A DNA stretch of 64,000 nt from Actinomycetospora lutea (lineage in GTDB: Bacteria; Actinomycetota; Actinomycetes; Mycobacteriales; Pseudonocardiaceae), in NCBI RefSeq assembly GCF_028737205.1, contig NZ_JAQZAL010000019.1, positions 1 to 64,000 on the forward strand, in the 5' to 3' direction. Shown piece by piece: positions 16,446-25,137 of the stretch. The notes beneath the pieces are model-generated. The model searched no databases, was not told the DNA's origin, and saw only the letters and a list, made by a program, of their open reading frames with translations. Position 1 is the first letter of the stretch; each line of letters opens with the position of its first letter. Made by a program: the position numbers and the translations under genes.

Positions 16446-17957
16446 GTGACCATCACCGAGAGCAGCCCGACCACACACCCCGGCGGGAGCGGGGACGTCG
16501 AGCACGTCGACGTCCTCGTCATCGGCGCCGGCGTGTCCGGCATCGACGCCGGCCACCACCTGCGGGAGCGCTTCCCCGAGAAGACGTTCGCCATCCTGGA
16601 GAAGCTGCCCGGCCGGGGCGGGACGTGGTGGACCCACCGCTTCCCGGGCGCCCGGTCGGACTCCGACCTGTTCACCTACGGCTACGCCCACAAGCCGTGG
16701 CGCGGACCGTCGATCGCCACCTCCGAGGAGATCACCAACTACCTCGACGAGGTCATCGAGGAGGACGACCTCAAGGCGGTGATCCGCTACCGGCACCAGG
16801 TGACGGCCGCGAGCTGGTCGTCGCAGGACCAGCGGTGGACCGTCGACGTGCTGCGCGGCGACACCGGCGAGACGCTGCAGATGACCTGCGGCTTCCTGTG
16901 GATGTGCCAGGGCTACTACAACCACGAGGACCCCTACCGGCCCGAGTGGCCGGGCACGGAGCGCTTCCGCGGCGTCATCGCGCACCCGCAGACGTGGCCC
17001 GAGGACCTCGACTGGACCGGCAAGCGCGTCGTCGTCATCGGCAGCGGCGCGACCGCGGCGACGGTCGTCCCGGCCATGGCCGAGACGGCCGCGCACGTGA
17101 CGATGCTGCAGCGCACGCCGACGTTCGTGGCGGCGGTGCCGAAGACCCACGAGCTCGCGGTGCAGCTGCGCGCGCTCGACATCCCCGAGGAGTGGACCCA
17201 CGAGATCCTCCGCCGGGCCTACATCGAGCAGTTCAACGAGCTGACGCGGATGTGCCTGGAGACCCCGGAGGAGGCGCGCACCTGGCTCCTCGACGAGATG
17301 CGGCCCTACCTGCCGGAGGGCTACGACGTCGAGAAGGACTTCAACCCGGGCTACCGCCCGTGGCAGCAGCGGATCGCGGTCGTGCCCGACGGCGACATCT
17401 TCACCGCCATTTCCGACGGTCGGGCGTCGGTGGTCACCGACACCATCGACACCTTCACCGAGACCGGCATCCGGACCTCGTCGGGCGAGGAGCTCGAGGC
17501 CGACATCGTCGTTTCGGCCACGGGGTTCAACCTGAGCGCCCTCGGGGACATCCCGTTCACCGTGGACGGGGAGCCCGTCGACGTCTCGCAGCGCATCACC
17601 TGGCGCGGGATCATGATCTCGGGCCTGCCGAACCTGGCATACGTCTTCGGCTACTTCCGGCACAGCTGGACGCTGCGGGCCGACCTCGTCAGCGACCTGA
17701 TCTGCCGGCTGATGACGACGATGGAGAGCCGGGGCGCGCGCTCGGTGACGCCCACGCTGCGGCCCGAGGACGCCGACATGGAGATCCGGCCGTGGTCGGA
17801 CCCGGAGAACTTCAACTCCGGCTACGTCATGCGCTCGCAGGACAAGATGTTCAAGCAGGGCGACCGGGTGCCCTGGACGCACATGCACGAGTACTCCGAG
17901 GAGCGCCACACCCTGCCCGCCGCCGACCTCGACGACGGGACGCTGCGCTACGAGTAG
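16446..17957 (+). CDS. Baeyer-Villiger monooxygenase (EthA-like flavoprotein)
   Basis: This FAD/NADPH monooxygenase of 503 residues converts ketones to esters or lactones or oxidises sulfur or nitrogen. The FAD motif VIGAGVSGIDAG is near 27, GRGGTWWTHRFPGARSD near 58, the fingerprint FRGVIAHPQTWP (FxGxxxHxxxWP) near 175 and the NADPH motif VVIGSGATAATVVPAM near 197. The short spacing and the C-terminal GYVMRSQDKMFKQGD block resemble the EthA/MymA group. GTG 16446 follows GAGGAGAGGGAG. It forms an operon with the upstream esterase. The acyl-CoA synthetase on the other strand is convergent. Confidence 0.9.
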   Translation: MTITESSPTTHPGGSGDVEHVDVLVIGAGVSGIDAGHHLRERFPEKTFAILEKLPGRGGTWWTHRFPGARSDSDLFTYGYAHKPWRGPSIATSEEITNYLDEVIEEDDLKAVIRYRHQVTAASWSSQDQRWTVDVLRGDTGETLQMTCGFLWMCQGYYNHEDPYRPEWPGTERFRGVIAHPQTWPEDLDWTGKRVVVIGSGATAATVVPAMAETAAHVTMLQRTPTFVAAVPKTHELAVQLRALDIPEEWTHEILRRAYIEQFNELTRMCLETPEEARTWLLDEMRPYLPEGYDVEKDFNPGYRPWQQRIAVVPDGDIFTAISDGRASVVTDTIDTFTETGIRTSSGEELEADIVVSATGFNLSALGDIPFTVDGEPVDVSQRITWRGIMISGLPNLAYVFGYFRHSWTLRADLVSDLICRLMTTMESRGARSVTPTLRPEDADMEIRPWSDPENFNSGYVMRSQDKMFKQGDRVPWTHMHEYSEERHTLPAADLDDGTLRYE

Positions 17958-17975
17958 CAGCCGGCCGGCCTTCTC

Positions 17976-19457
17976 TCAGCGGTACACCGAGCGCCGGACC
18001 TTGCCCGCGTCGTCGCGCAGCGCCTCGGCCGAGCGTCGCCACGCCCGTGGCCGCTTGGCCGGGGAGAGCCGCGCGGCGACGTGGGCGTCCAGGTCGGCGT
18101 CGGTGACGTCGCCCTCGGTCTGCACGACGGCGTGCGGCACCGAGCCGAGGTCCTCGTCGGGGGCGGGCACGACCACGGCCGAGACGACGGCGGGGTGCTC
18201 GAGGATCGCCGCCTCGATCTCGGCCGGGTACACGTTCTGGCCGCCCACGACGATCATGTCCGCGGCCCGGTCGGCGAGGTAGAGGTAGCCGTCGGCGTCG
18301 AAGGAGCCCATGTCGCCGAGCGACTCCCAGCCGCCCGGGCGCGTGCGCGCCTCGGCGCCGATGTAGCGGTAGGTCGTGCGGCCGGGCTCGGGGCGCAGCC
18401 ACAGCTCGCCCGCCTCGCCGACCGCGCACCGGCGCTCGCCGTCGAGGGTGCGCGCCTCGATCTCGCCCCCGGTCACGCGGCCCACCGAGCCGGGGTGCTC
18501 CAGCCACTCGCGCCCGGTGATGGACGTGCGGGCCTGCGCCTCGGTGCCCGCGTAGCCCTCGAGCACGCGGTCGGGGCCGAGCCAGTCGATGACCGCGCGC
18601 TTGACCGCGGGCGGGCACGGGGCGCCGATGTGGAACAGGGTGCGCAGGGCGGGGAGCTCCGGCCGCTGCTCCAGGCGCACCATCCGCCCCATCATCGTGG
18701 GTACCGCGTAGATCCAGGTCGCGGCGTGCTCCTGCGCGAGCGCCAGCGCGCGGGCGGCGTCGAAGCGGCCCATGAGCACGACGTGGTGGCCCGACATCAG
18801 CCCGAGCAGCGAGAACAGGTACGGCGCGTTGTGGAACAGCGGCGCCGTGCAGAGGAACGTGCCGTCGGGCTCGATGCGGTAGACCGCCGCCCGGCTCGCG
18901 ACGATGTCGGACGTCCCCGGCTCGCCGGCGACGATCACCTTGGGGCGGCCGGTCGAGCCGCCCGAGGTGGGCGCCTTCCACGCCGGCGGGGGCGGGGCGG
19001 GCGGGGGCGGGGTGTCCGGGCCGGCGGGGCGGTGGCCCAGCTCGAGCACGGTGGTGCCCGCCGGCGCGACACCCGGGTCGGTGCCCGGCGCGAGCCCGGC
19101 CACCACCGGCGGGCGCACCACATCGAGCACGGCCGCGAGCTCGCTCTCGGAGAGCCGGTGCGACACGGGCTGCGGGACGGCGCCGAGCTTCCATGCCGCG
19201 AGCGTGAGGGCGTAGTGCTCGGCGACGTTGGGCAGCGCGATCGAGACGAAGTCGCCGGGCCGGACGCCGCGCGCGGCGAGGTCGTGGGCCCACCGGTTCG
19301 CGTGGGCCTCGAGCTCGGCGAGCGTCCACGTCGTGGTCGACGGCGTCCCGCGCGGCAGCTCCGCTGCGCTCCGTGCCGCAGGGTCGTCGGTGACCGCCGG
19401 CCGGTCGGGGCGCTCCCGGGCCATGCGGGTGAACGCGGTGCCCAGCGACTCGACCAT
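17976..19457 (-). CDS. AMP-binding acyl-CoA synthetase
   Basis: This enzyme adenylates a carboxylic acid and transfers it to CoA. The 493 residues contain the P-loop TSGGSTGRPK near 165, the motif YAGTEAQ near 300, GDMGSFDADGYLYLADR near 385 and VGGQNVYPAEIE near 408. The C-terminal catalytic Lys lies in DDAGKVRRS near 485. Long Pro-rich linkers precede the P-loop, as in bile-acid/medium-chain CoA ligase relatives. An extra segment of about 17 residues (PAARSAAELPRGTPS) near 33-48 coincides with a GC palindrome (19341-19385) that shares a 15-nt core with a methyltransferase insert at 52490. It may activate acids released by the neighbouring esterase/BVMO pathway. Confidence 0.87.
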   Translation of the reverse strand: MVESLGTAFTRMARERPDRPAVTDDPAARSAAELPRGTPSTTTWTLAELEAHANRWAHDLAARGVRPGDFVSIALPNVAEHYALTLAAWKLGAVPQPVSHRLSESELAAVLDVVRPPVVAGLAPGTDPGVAPAGTTVLELGHRPAGPDTPPPPAPPPPAWKAPTSGGSTGRPKVIVAGEPGTSDIVASRAAVYRIEPDGTFLCTAPLFHNAPYLFSLLGLMSGHHVVLMGRFDAARALALAQEHAATWIYAVPTMMGRMVRLEQRPELPALRTLFHIGAPCPPAVKRAVIDWLGPDRVLEGYAGTEAQARTSITGREWLEHPGSVGRVTGGEIEARTLDGERRCAVGEAGELWLRPEPGRTTYRYIGAEARTRPGGWESLGDMGSFDADGYLYLADRAADMIVVGGQNVYPAEIEAAILEHPAVVSAVVVPAPDEDLGSVPHAVVQTEGDVTDADLDAHVAARLSPAKRPRAWRRSAEALRDDAGKVRRSVYR

Positions 19458-19473
19458 GGTCGGGATCCTGCGC

Positions 19474-20679
19474 TCAGCGGCGCCCGGAGCGCAGGGCGAC
19501 GAGACCGCCGACACCCGCGACGACGGCGAGGAGCAGCAGCGGCGTGCCCCAGGAGGACGCCTCCCCGGACTCGGGCGGGACGGGGCCGGCCTCCCCGGTC
19601 TCGGGAACGATGTCGACCTGCGGGCCGCCGTCGTCGACCGGCCCGTCGGTGAGCGTGCCGACACCGTCGAGCGACGGGAGCGCGAAGCCGTGGTCGAGCA
19701 GCGCGGCCGCCTGCTGGTACATCGGCGTCGGGCGCTGCTCGCCGCGCATCAGCACGACGACGAGCCGGCGCCCGTTGCGCTCGGCGGCGCCGATGAAGGT
19801 GTGCCGCGCGTCGTCGGTGAAGCCGGTCTTGCCGCCCAGGTAGCCCTGGTAGCCGGTGGTCAGCAGCTTGTTGTCGTTGACGACCTCGAACGGCGGGTTG
19901 GGGCCCCAGCCGGGGAACGGGATGCGGGTGGTGGCGACGGCCTGCGCGAACGGGGGCTCGCGCATGGCGACGCGGAAGATCGACGCGAGGTCGTAGGCGG
20001 ACGTCTGCATCCCGGGACCGTCGAGCCCGGAGGGCGTGGCCGCGCGGGTGTCGAGCGCGCCGAGCTCGCGGGCCGTGGTGTTCATGAGGTCGACGGTGGC
20101 CGGGACGCTGCCGGTCAGGCGCACGGCGAGCGCGTGCGCGGCGTCGTTGCCCGACGCCATCATCATCGCGTCGAACACCTGGCGGATCGTGTACTGCCCG
20201 CCGGGGCCCATGCCGACCCGCGTGCCCTCCTGGTCGGCGTCCTCCCGCGTCCCGGTGATCGTCTCGTCGAGGGGGAGCCTGCGGGCGACGAGCAGGCCCG
20301 TCAGCGTCTTCATCAGCGACGCCGGGCGCAGCCGCGCGTGCGCGTTGCGGGCGGCGAGCACCTCGCCGGAGTCGAGGTCGGCGAGCACGTAGGACACGAC
20401 GCCGACCGCCGGGGCGGGCGGCGAACCCTCGGCGACGACGTCGCCGCAGTTGCCCATCGCCGGGCCGCCGACGGGCGGGTCCGGGATCGGCAGCGGGGCG
20501 GGCGCGGGCTGGCCGGGCTGCGGCACCTCGGACTCGTCGACCGGCGGGCCGGGCGCGGTGCCGAACGGGCAGGAGGCGTCGGCGGGCAGGGCCGGCTGTG
20601 CCGCTGCCGCGCCGGGCAGGGCGCCCAGGGCGAGGGCCAGGAGCACCGTCACCGTCGCGAGGCGCCGTCGGGAACGCAC
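19474..20679 (-). CDS. D-alanyl-D-alanine carboxypeptidase (penicillin-binding protein, S11 family)
   Basis: This enzyme trims the terminal D-Ala from peptidoglycan stem peptides outside the membrane. The 401-residue protein starts with a clear signal peptide (RRRLATVTVLLALALGALPG, AAA cleavage zone near 27). A Pro-rich linker follows, then the active-site tetrad SLMK near 124, SGND near 177 and KTG near 279. The C-terminal helix GTPLLLLAVVAGVGGLVAL plus basic tail anchors it to the membrane. Length and anchor match DacB/DacB2-like proteins. It lies 16 nt from the acyl-CoA synthetase, but a functional link is doubtful. Confidence 0.92.
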   Translation of the reverse strand: MRSRRRLATVTVLLALALGALPGAAAAQPALPADASCPFGTAPGPPVDESEVPQPGQPAPAPLPIPDPPVGGPAMGNCGDVVAEGSPPAPAVGVVSYVLADLDSGEVLAARNAHARLRPASLMKTLTGLLVARRLPLDETITGTREDADQEGTRVGMGPGGQYTIRQVFDAMMMASGNDAAHALAVRLTGSVPATVDLMNTTARELGALDTRAATPSGLDGPGMQTSAYDLASIFRVAMREPPFAQAVATTRIPFPGWGPNPPFEVVNDNKLLTTGYQGYLGGKTGFTDDARHTFIGAAERNGRRLVVVLMRGEQRPTPMYQQAAALLDHGFALPSLDGVGTLTDGPVDDGGPQVDIVPETGEAGPVPPESGEASSWGTPLLLLAVVAGVGGLVALRSGRR

Positions 20680-20744
20680 CGCAGCGACCCTAGACGCCGG
20701 GGTCGGACGCGCGTGGACCGACGGGCGGATGGCGCGCCGATCGG

Positions 20745-20797
20745 GCAGCGAGGGAGTCCCTCGCCGCCTGCGACGCAGCCAGGGTGACCCTCGCTCC
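20745..20797. repeat. Tandem palindromic repeat, family 2, intergenic copy
   Basis: Two units of about 23 bp (GCAGCGAGGG-AG-TCCCTCGC and GCAGCCAGGGTGACCCTCGC) are spaced 30 bp apart. The same two-unit structure occurs without gaps at 34451-34503 inside an ABC-F gene: 19 of 20 and 18 of 20 bases match in the two units, while the 10-bp spacer differs. Here it lies between the coiled-coil gene and the carboxypeptidase gene. Confidence 0.75.
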
Positions 20798-20804
20798 CGG
20801 CTCG

Positions 20805-20827
20805 CCGCGCCGGATCCTCCGGCGCGG
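20805..20827. terminator. 10-bp hairpin after the coiled-coil gene
   Basis: CCGCGCCGGA-TCC-TCCGGCGCGG is a perfect stem with a 3-nt loop. It lies 28 nt downstream of the minus-strand coiled-coil gene that ends at 20855. Confidence 0.7.
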
Positions 20828-20854
20828 TCCGGGCCCCAGGGGCGGGCGGGGACC

Positions 20855-21907
20855 TCAGTCCTCGGCGCTGATGTTCTCGGTCGGGAGCTCGGCGCCGTTG
20901 TTCTGGGCCTCGCGGGTGGCGGACTTGCGCGAGCCGCGGCGCGCGGTCGGGCGCGGTGCCGGCATCGAGCCCGACGAGCCGCCGCCCGGGCCGAGGATGA
21001 TCTCGGCGAAGGTCGCCATCGCCTCGTCGAGGTGGCCGGCGTTGCGGCGCTCGGACTCCTCGTTGGCCTGGCGGACCAGGGCGACGACGGCCTCGTGGTC
21101 GGGGCGGCTGACGAGGGTGCCGTCGAGGCGGTCCAGCCCGTTCTCCACCGAGGTCGACAGCGCGCCGACCCGCTCGGTGATCCCGGTCTCGACGCCGTCG
21201 AGGCGCCCGCCGACCTGGTCGAGCCGGCCCGAGAGCGCCTCGAGGCGCGCGGTGAGCTCGCCGATCTGGGTGGTGGCCTCGGTGCGGGAGGTGGTCGCGT
21301 CGGTGCGCGCCGCCTCGCGGGTGCCGGTGATCTCCTCGGAGACGCCGCGGGCGAGGTCGTCGAGACGGTCGCGCAGGCTGGCGTCGACGGCGTCCACCCG
21401 CTCGCGCACCGGCCCGGTGACGGCCGCGGGCAGCCCGTCGAGGCGCATCTCGTGGCGGTCGAGCTTGTTGTCGAGGTCGTCGAGGCGCTTGTGCAGCCCG
21501 GAGATGCGGTCCTCGAGGCCGTCCATCCGGCCCGCGACGCCCTCGAAGCGGCCGCTGACGCCGTCGAGGCGGCCGTCGATCTGGGCGAACGGCGTGGCCA
21601 TGCGCTCCACCACGCGGTCGACGATCCCCTCGACGAGGCGCGCGAGCGACGAGATCGACGAGTCCTGGTGGTCGAGCTTCGCGACGGTCTCGTCGAGCCG
21701 CTCGGCGAGCACGCTCATCTCGGTGCGGTCGGGCACGTCGGAGAGGCGCTTGCGCAGCGCGCCGAGCGTGTCGAGCGCCGCCAGCCGACCGTGGATCTCG
21801 TCCAGCGAGTCGAAGATCTGCTGCTGCTCGCTGTCCCGGACCTCCGCCGCCCGCACCAGCATGCTGCGCATGCGGTCGAAGGACATGGTCTGGCTGTTGT
21901 CGATCAC
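20855..21907 (-). CDS. Long coiled-coil protein of unknown function
   Basis: I do not recognise a named family. The 350-residue protein is soluble and almost entirely heptad-like, with repeated RLDG/RMDG/RLDD units between residues 95 and 240 that predict one long coiled coil. A Gly/Ser/Pro- and Arg-rich tail begins near 300. No signal peptide or membrane segment is seen. It could be a cytoskeletal, scaffold or cell-pole protein. An ATG at 21907 is used and a second ATG seven codons in is possible. A terminator follows its stop. Confidence 0.65.
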   Translation of the reverse strand: MIDNSQTMSFDRMRSMLVRAAEVRDSEQQQIFDSLDEIHGRLAALDTLGALRKRLSDVPDRTEMSVLAERLDETVAKLDHQDSSISSLARLVEGIVDRVVERMATPFAQIDGRLDGVSGRFEGVAGRMDGLEDRISGLHKRLDDLDNKLDRHEMRLDGLPAAVTGPVRERVDAVDASLRDRLDDLARGVSEEITGTREAARTDATTSRTEATTQIGELTARLEALSGRLDQVGGRLDGVETGITERVGALSTSVENGLDRLDGTLVSRPDHEAVVALVRQANEESERRNAGHLDEAMATFAEIILGPGGGSSGSMPAPRPTARRGSRKSATREAQNNGAELPTENISAED

Positions 21908-22057
21908 GCGCGCCCACTCTCCTGCGACGGTTCCGGCCCCGGGGACGGTCGGACTCGGCGGGGCCGAAGCGTAAACACCCCCCGGAGGGCCACCCCATCC
22001 GGGTGATGGACAGGCAGGCGAAGGTCCACCACACGAGCACCAGGGGTGCCCCCGGGT

Positions 22058-23440
22058 TCAGTGCCGGCGCAGGCGCCCCAGGAAACGGTCCTCGAGCCCG
22101 CGCCACGCGGCGGCCTCGCGATCGAAGGGCGGGGAGGGCGTGAGGCGCGTCGGGTCCGGGCGCACGACGAACGACACGAGCCAGCCGAGGCTCTCCGACG
22201 GCGCCAGCGCCTCGCGGGTGCGGGTGTCGCCGGCCCAGTCCGCGGCGTCGGTGACGAGCTCGACGGCGAGCTCGAGCTGCTCGGCGTCGACGACGTCGGG
22301 ACCCTCGCCGATGTCGTCGGCGATGCCGGCGAGCACGTAGCGGTTCTCCGGGGCGACCTCGATCTCCAGGTCGCCGCCGGTCGCGGCGCCGACGACCTCC
22401 TCCCAGGTGGTCACGTCCGCGAGGTCGTGGCCCTCGGCGCCCTCGTTCGCGATCCACGTGCGCAGGGCGCGCGGCGAGCCGAAGGTCTCGATCGTCCCGC
22501 GGCGGCCGAGGAAGACCGGGGCGTCGTCGAGGTAGCAGCGCAGGGTGATGACCTCGCCCTCGGAGGTCGTGATCGCGATGGGGTCGATGCCGACCTCCTC
22601 CCAGAAGCTCTCCTCGGGCTCCTCGGCGGCGTCGACGAGGTCGCTGCGCAGGGACTCGCCCGCGGTGTCGTCGCGGAGGTCGGCGGGCGCGTCAGCCAGA
22701 GGTCCGGACGCAGCGGCGTCCTTCGGGTCGGTGGCGACGGCCTCGGGGTCCTCCGGGTCGTTCTCGGCGTTCTCGGCGGGCTCGGCCTCCTCGCCGACGA
22801 CGTCGTCCGCCCCCTCCGCCCCTCCCGTGTCCCGCGGCGTCGCCGTGGCCCGCAGCCGCGTGGCGAGACCCTCGTCGACCTCGGGCGTGCTGATCATGGC
22901 GTCGAGCGCGTCGACGACCTCGTCCCAGCGCTCGTCGACGACCTCGCCCAGCTCGGTCCACAGGGCCTGGCCGTCGCGGCCGGCGAACGCCGTCGGCCCG
23001 GCGGTGAGCGCGGCGAAGGCGGGCGTCGCGTCGAGGACCTCGTGGACGACCTCGAGGTCGCAGACGTCGGCGAGCGAGCGGCACATGGCGGCGACCTCGG
23101 CGAGGTCGTCGAGCGTCCACGTGTCCGGGTCGCCCGCGACGAGCTCGGGGACGCCGACGACGTCGTAGCGCTGCACGTCCTCGGGGGTCAGCTCGTCGAC
23201 CGAGAGCTTGACGACGACGGGCCACGCGGGGTGGTCGGCGAGGTCGTGCTCCTGGCCGGACTCCTCGGCGGTCGCGACCCAGGCCGCGAGGTCGGCGGCG
23301 TCGGCGAAGGCGAACAACGCCTCGTCGTCCCCGAGGAAGGCCTCCCATTCCTCGCCGTCCTGGCGCCACCGGGGCGCCCACAGCGTGACGAGGTCGCCGG
23401 CGGTGAGCGCCAGCGTGATCGGGATGATGTCCTGCGCCAT
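22058..23440 (-). CDS. Acidic protein with two homologous domains ('primosomal protein'-type annotation)
   Basis: This 460-residue, very acidic cytoplasmic protein has two related domains of about 140 residues, separated by a disordered Asp/Glu/Ala-rich linker (about 185-270). Shared features include an initial beta-strand block (PITLALTAGDLVTLWAP versus PIAITTSEGEVITLRCYL) and a central LAAW/LRTW element. EGHDLAD in domain two corresponds to QEHDLAD in domain one. Actinobacterial homologues are often labelled primosomal protein, but nothing in the sequence demonstrates a replication role. ATG 23440 is chosen for the clean N-terminus. Confidence 0.7.
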   Translation of the reverse strand: MAQDIIPITLALTAGDLVTLWAPRWRQDGEEWEAFLGDDEALFAFADAADLAAWVATAEESGQEHDLADHPAWPVVVKLSVDELTPEDVQRYDVVGVPELVAGDPDTWTLDDLAEVAAMCRSLADVCDLEVVHEVLDATPAFAALTAGPTAFAGRDGQALWTELGEVVDERWDEVVDALDAMISTPEVDEGLATRLRATATPRDTGGAEGADDVVGEEAEPAENAENDPEDPEAVATDPKDAAASGPLADAPADLRDDTAGESLRSDLVDAAEEPEESFWEEVGIDPIAITTSEGEVITLRCYLDDAPVFLGRRGTIETFGSPRALRTWIANEGAEGHDLADVTTWEEVVGAATGGDLEIEVAPENRYVLAGIADDIGEGPDVVDAEQLELAVELVTDAADWAGDTRTREALAPSESLGWLVSFVVRPDPTRLTPSPPFDREAAAWRGLEDRFLGRLRRH

Positions 23441-23537
23441 GCCGGGCGGCCTCCGCGAACCGGGGGACTGGGGGTGCGCGGCGCACCCTATGACGACGGT
23501 CGTGACCTGCCTGTACCGCCGTGCCACCCTGCCCCCC

Positions 23538-24458
23538 GTGGACCTGCTGCGCACGCCGGACGACCGTTTCGAGGATCTCCCGGGATCCCTGCCCGCGCCC
23601 CGCTGGGTGCACGTCGACGACCCCGACGGCGGGGACCCGATCCGGGTCGCCACCTACGCGGCCGGCCCCGAGGACGCGCCGGCCGTGCTGATGCTGCACG
23701 GCGAGCCGACGTGGTCGTTCCTCTACCGCCACGTCATCGACGCGGTCGCCGGCGCCGGACTGCGGGCCGTGGCGATCGACATGGTGGGCTTCGGGCGCTC
23801 CGACAAGCCGACGCGGATCGCCGACCACAGCTACGCCCGCCACGTCGCGTGGATGACCGGGGCGGTCGACGCGCTCGGGCTGCGCGACGCCGTGCTGCTC
23901 GGGCAGGACTGGGGCGGGCTGATCGGGCTGCGCCTGGTGGCCGCCGAGCCGCAGCGGTGGGCGGGCGTCGTCGCGGCGAACACCGGGCTGCCGACCGGGG
24001 ACGTCGACATGCCCGCGGTGTGGTGGAGGTTCCGGCAGGCGGTGGAGAAGGCCGAGCAGCTCGACGTCGGACGCCTCGTCGCCTCCGGCTGCGCGCGGGG
24101 CCTCGGCGCGCCGGAGCGCGCCGCCTACGACGCGCCCTTCCCCGACGAGTCGTCCAAGGCCGGCCCGCGGGCGATGCCCCTGCTGGTGCCGACCCGCCCC
24201 GACGACCCGGAGAACGGCCCCAACCGCGCGGCCTGGGAGGCGCTCGGGCGCTACGAGCGGCCGTTCCTCGTCGCCTTCGGGGACTCGGACCCGATCACGG
24301 CGCCGATGGCGTCGGTGCTGCGCGACCACGTGCCGGGCGCCGCGGGCCGCGATCACCCGGTGATCGCGGACGCGGGCCACTTCCTGCAGGAGGACGCCGG
24401 CGACGCGCTGGGCCGCGTGGTGGCGGAGTTCGTCGCTAGCCTGCCGACCCATGGCTGA
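23538..24458 (+). CDS. Haloalkane dehalogenase (HLD-I-like alpha/beta hydrolase)
   Basis: The enzyme hydrolyses carbon-halogen bonds to alcohol, halide and proton. It has 306 residues. The oxyanion/halide motif HGEPTW near 54-59 is typical of HLD subfamily I. The nucleophile elbow GQDWGG gives Asp124 and the halide-binding Trp125, and the catalytic His is in [10 protein letters not shown] near 284. A GTG at 23538 is chosen because upstream sequence is non-coding on this strand. Its last 8 nt overlap upp, so the two are translated together. Confidence 0.88.
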   Translation: MDLLRTPDDRFEDLPGSLPAPRWVHVDDPDGGDPIRVATYAAGPEDAPAVLMLHGEPTWSFLYRHVIDAVAGAGLRAVAIDMVGFGRSDKPTRIADHSYARHVAWMTGAVDALGLRDAVLLGQDWGGLIGLRLVAAEPQRWAGVVAANTGLPTGDVDMPAVWWRFRQAVEKAEQLDVGRLVASGCARGLGAPERAAYDAPFPDESSKAGPRAMPLLVPTRPDDPENGPNRAAWEALGRYERPFLVAFGDSDPITAPMASVLRDHVPGAAGRDHPVIADAGHFLQEDAGDALGRVVAEFVASLPTHG

Positions 24459-25080
24459 TCCGCGGGTCGTGCGCCACCCGCTCGTCGACGTCCGGATGAC
24501 CACCCTGCGCGACGTGTCCACCGACCGCTCGACCTTCCGCGCGGCGGTCCGCGAGCTGACGGCGATGGTCGTCTACGAGGCGATGCGGGACGCGGCGACG
24601 GCGCCGCTCGAGGTCCGCACGCCGGTGGCGACGACGACGGGCGCGGTGCTGGCGAACCCGCCGGTGCTCGTGCCGGTGCTGCGCGCGGGGCTGGGCATGG
24701 CGGAGGCGGCGCACGCCCAGGTGCCCGGGGCGATCATGGGGTTCGTCGGCGTCGCCCGCGACGAGGCGACCCTGCAGCCGACGCCCTACATGGCGTCGCT
24801 GCCGGGCAGCCTCGCCGGCATCCCGGTGTTCGTGCTCGACCCGATGCTCGCCACGGGCGGCTCGATGGCCTACACGATCGACCTGCTCAAGGCCCGCGGC
24901 GCCGACGTCGTCGCCGCCGTGTGCCTGCTGGCCGCCCCCGAGGGCGTCGACCACCTGGCCGCGACCCACCCCGACGTGCCGGTCCATACCGCCGCGCTCG
25001 ACGAGCGGCTCAACGAACACGGCTACATCGTCCCGGGCCTCGGCGACGCCGGGGACCGCCAGTTCGGAGCGATGCCGTAG
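24451..25080 (+). CDS. upp: Uracil phosphoribosyltransferase
   Basis: Upp salvages uracil with PRPP to give UMP. The 209 residues include the PRPP-binding loop [13 protein letters not shown] near 129-141 and the C-terminal uracil-binding region ending in [16 protein letters not shown], both diagnostic. An ATG at 24451 lies inside the end of the dehalogenase gene. A TAGCCT hexamer at 24437-24442, 8 nt before this ATG, could provide an internal promoter. Class II deacetylase follows after 57 nt. Confidence 0.96.
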   Translation: MADPRVVRHPLVDVRMTTLRDVSTDRSTFRAAVRELTAMVVYEAMRDAATAPLEVRTPVATTTGAVLANPPVLVPVLRAGLGMAEAAHAQVPGAIMGFVGVARDEATLQPTPYMASLPGSLAGIPVFVLDPMLATGGSMAYTIDLLKARGADVVAAVCLLAAPEGVDHLAATHPDVPVHTAALDERLNEHGYIVPGLGDAGDRQFGAMP

Positions 25081-25137
25081 GAGCAATGGGCAGAACGGCC
25101 CATGGACCCCGGGCGCGCCGTGCGGTGCGCTCGGGCG

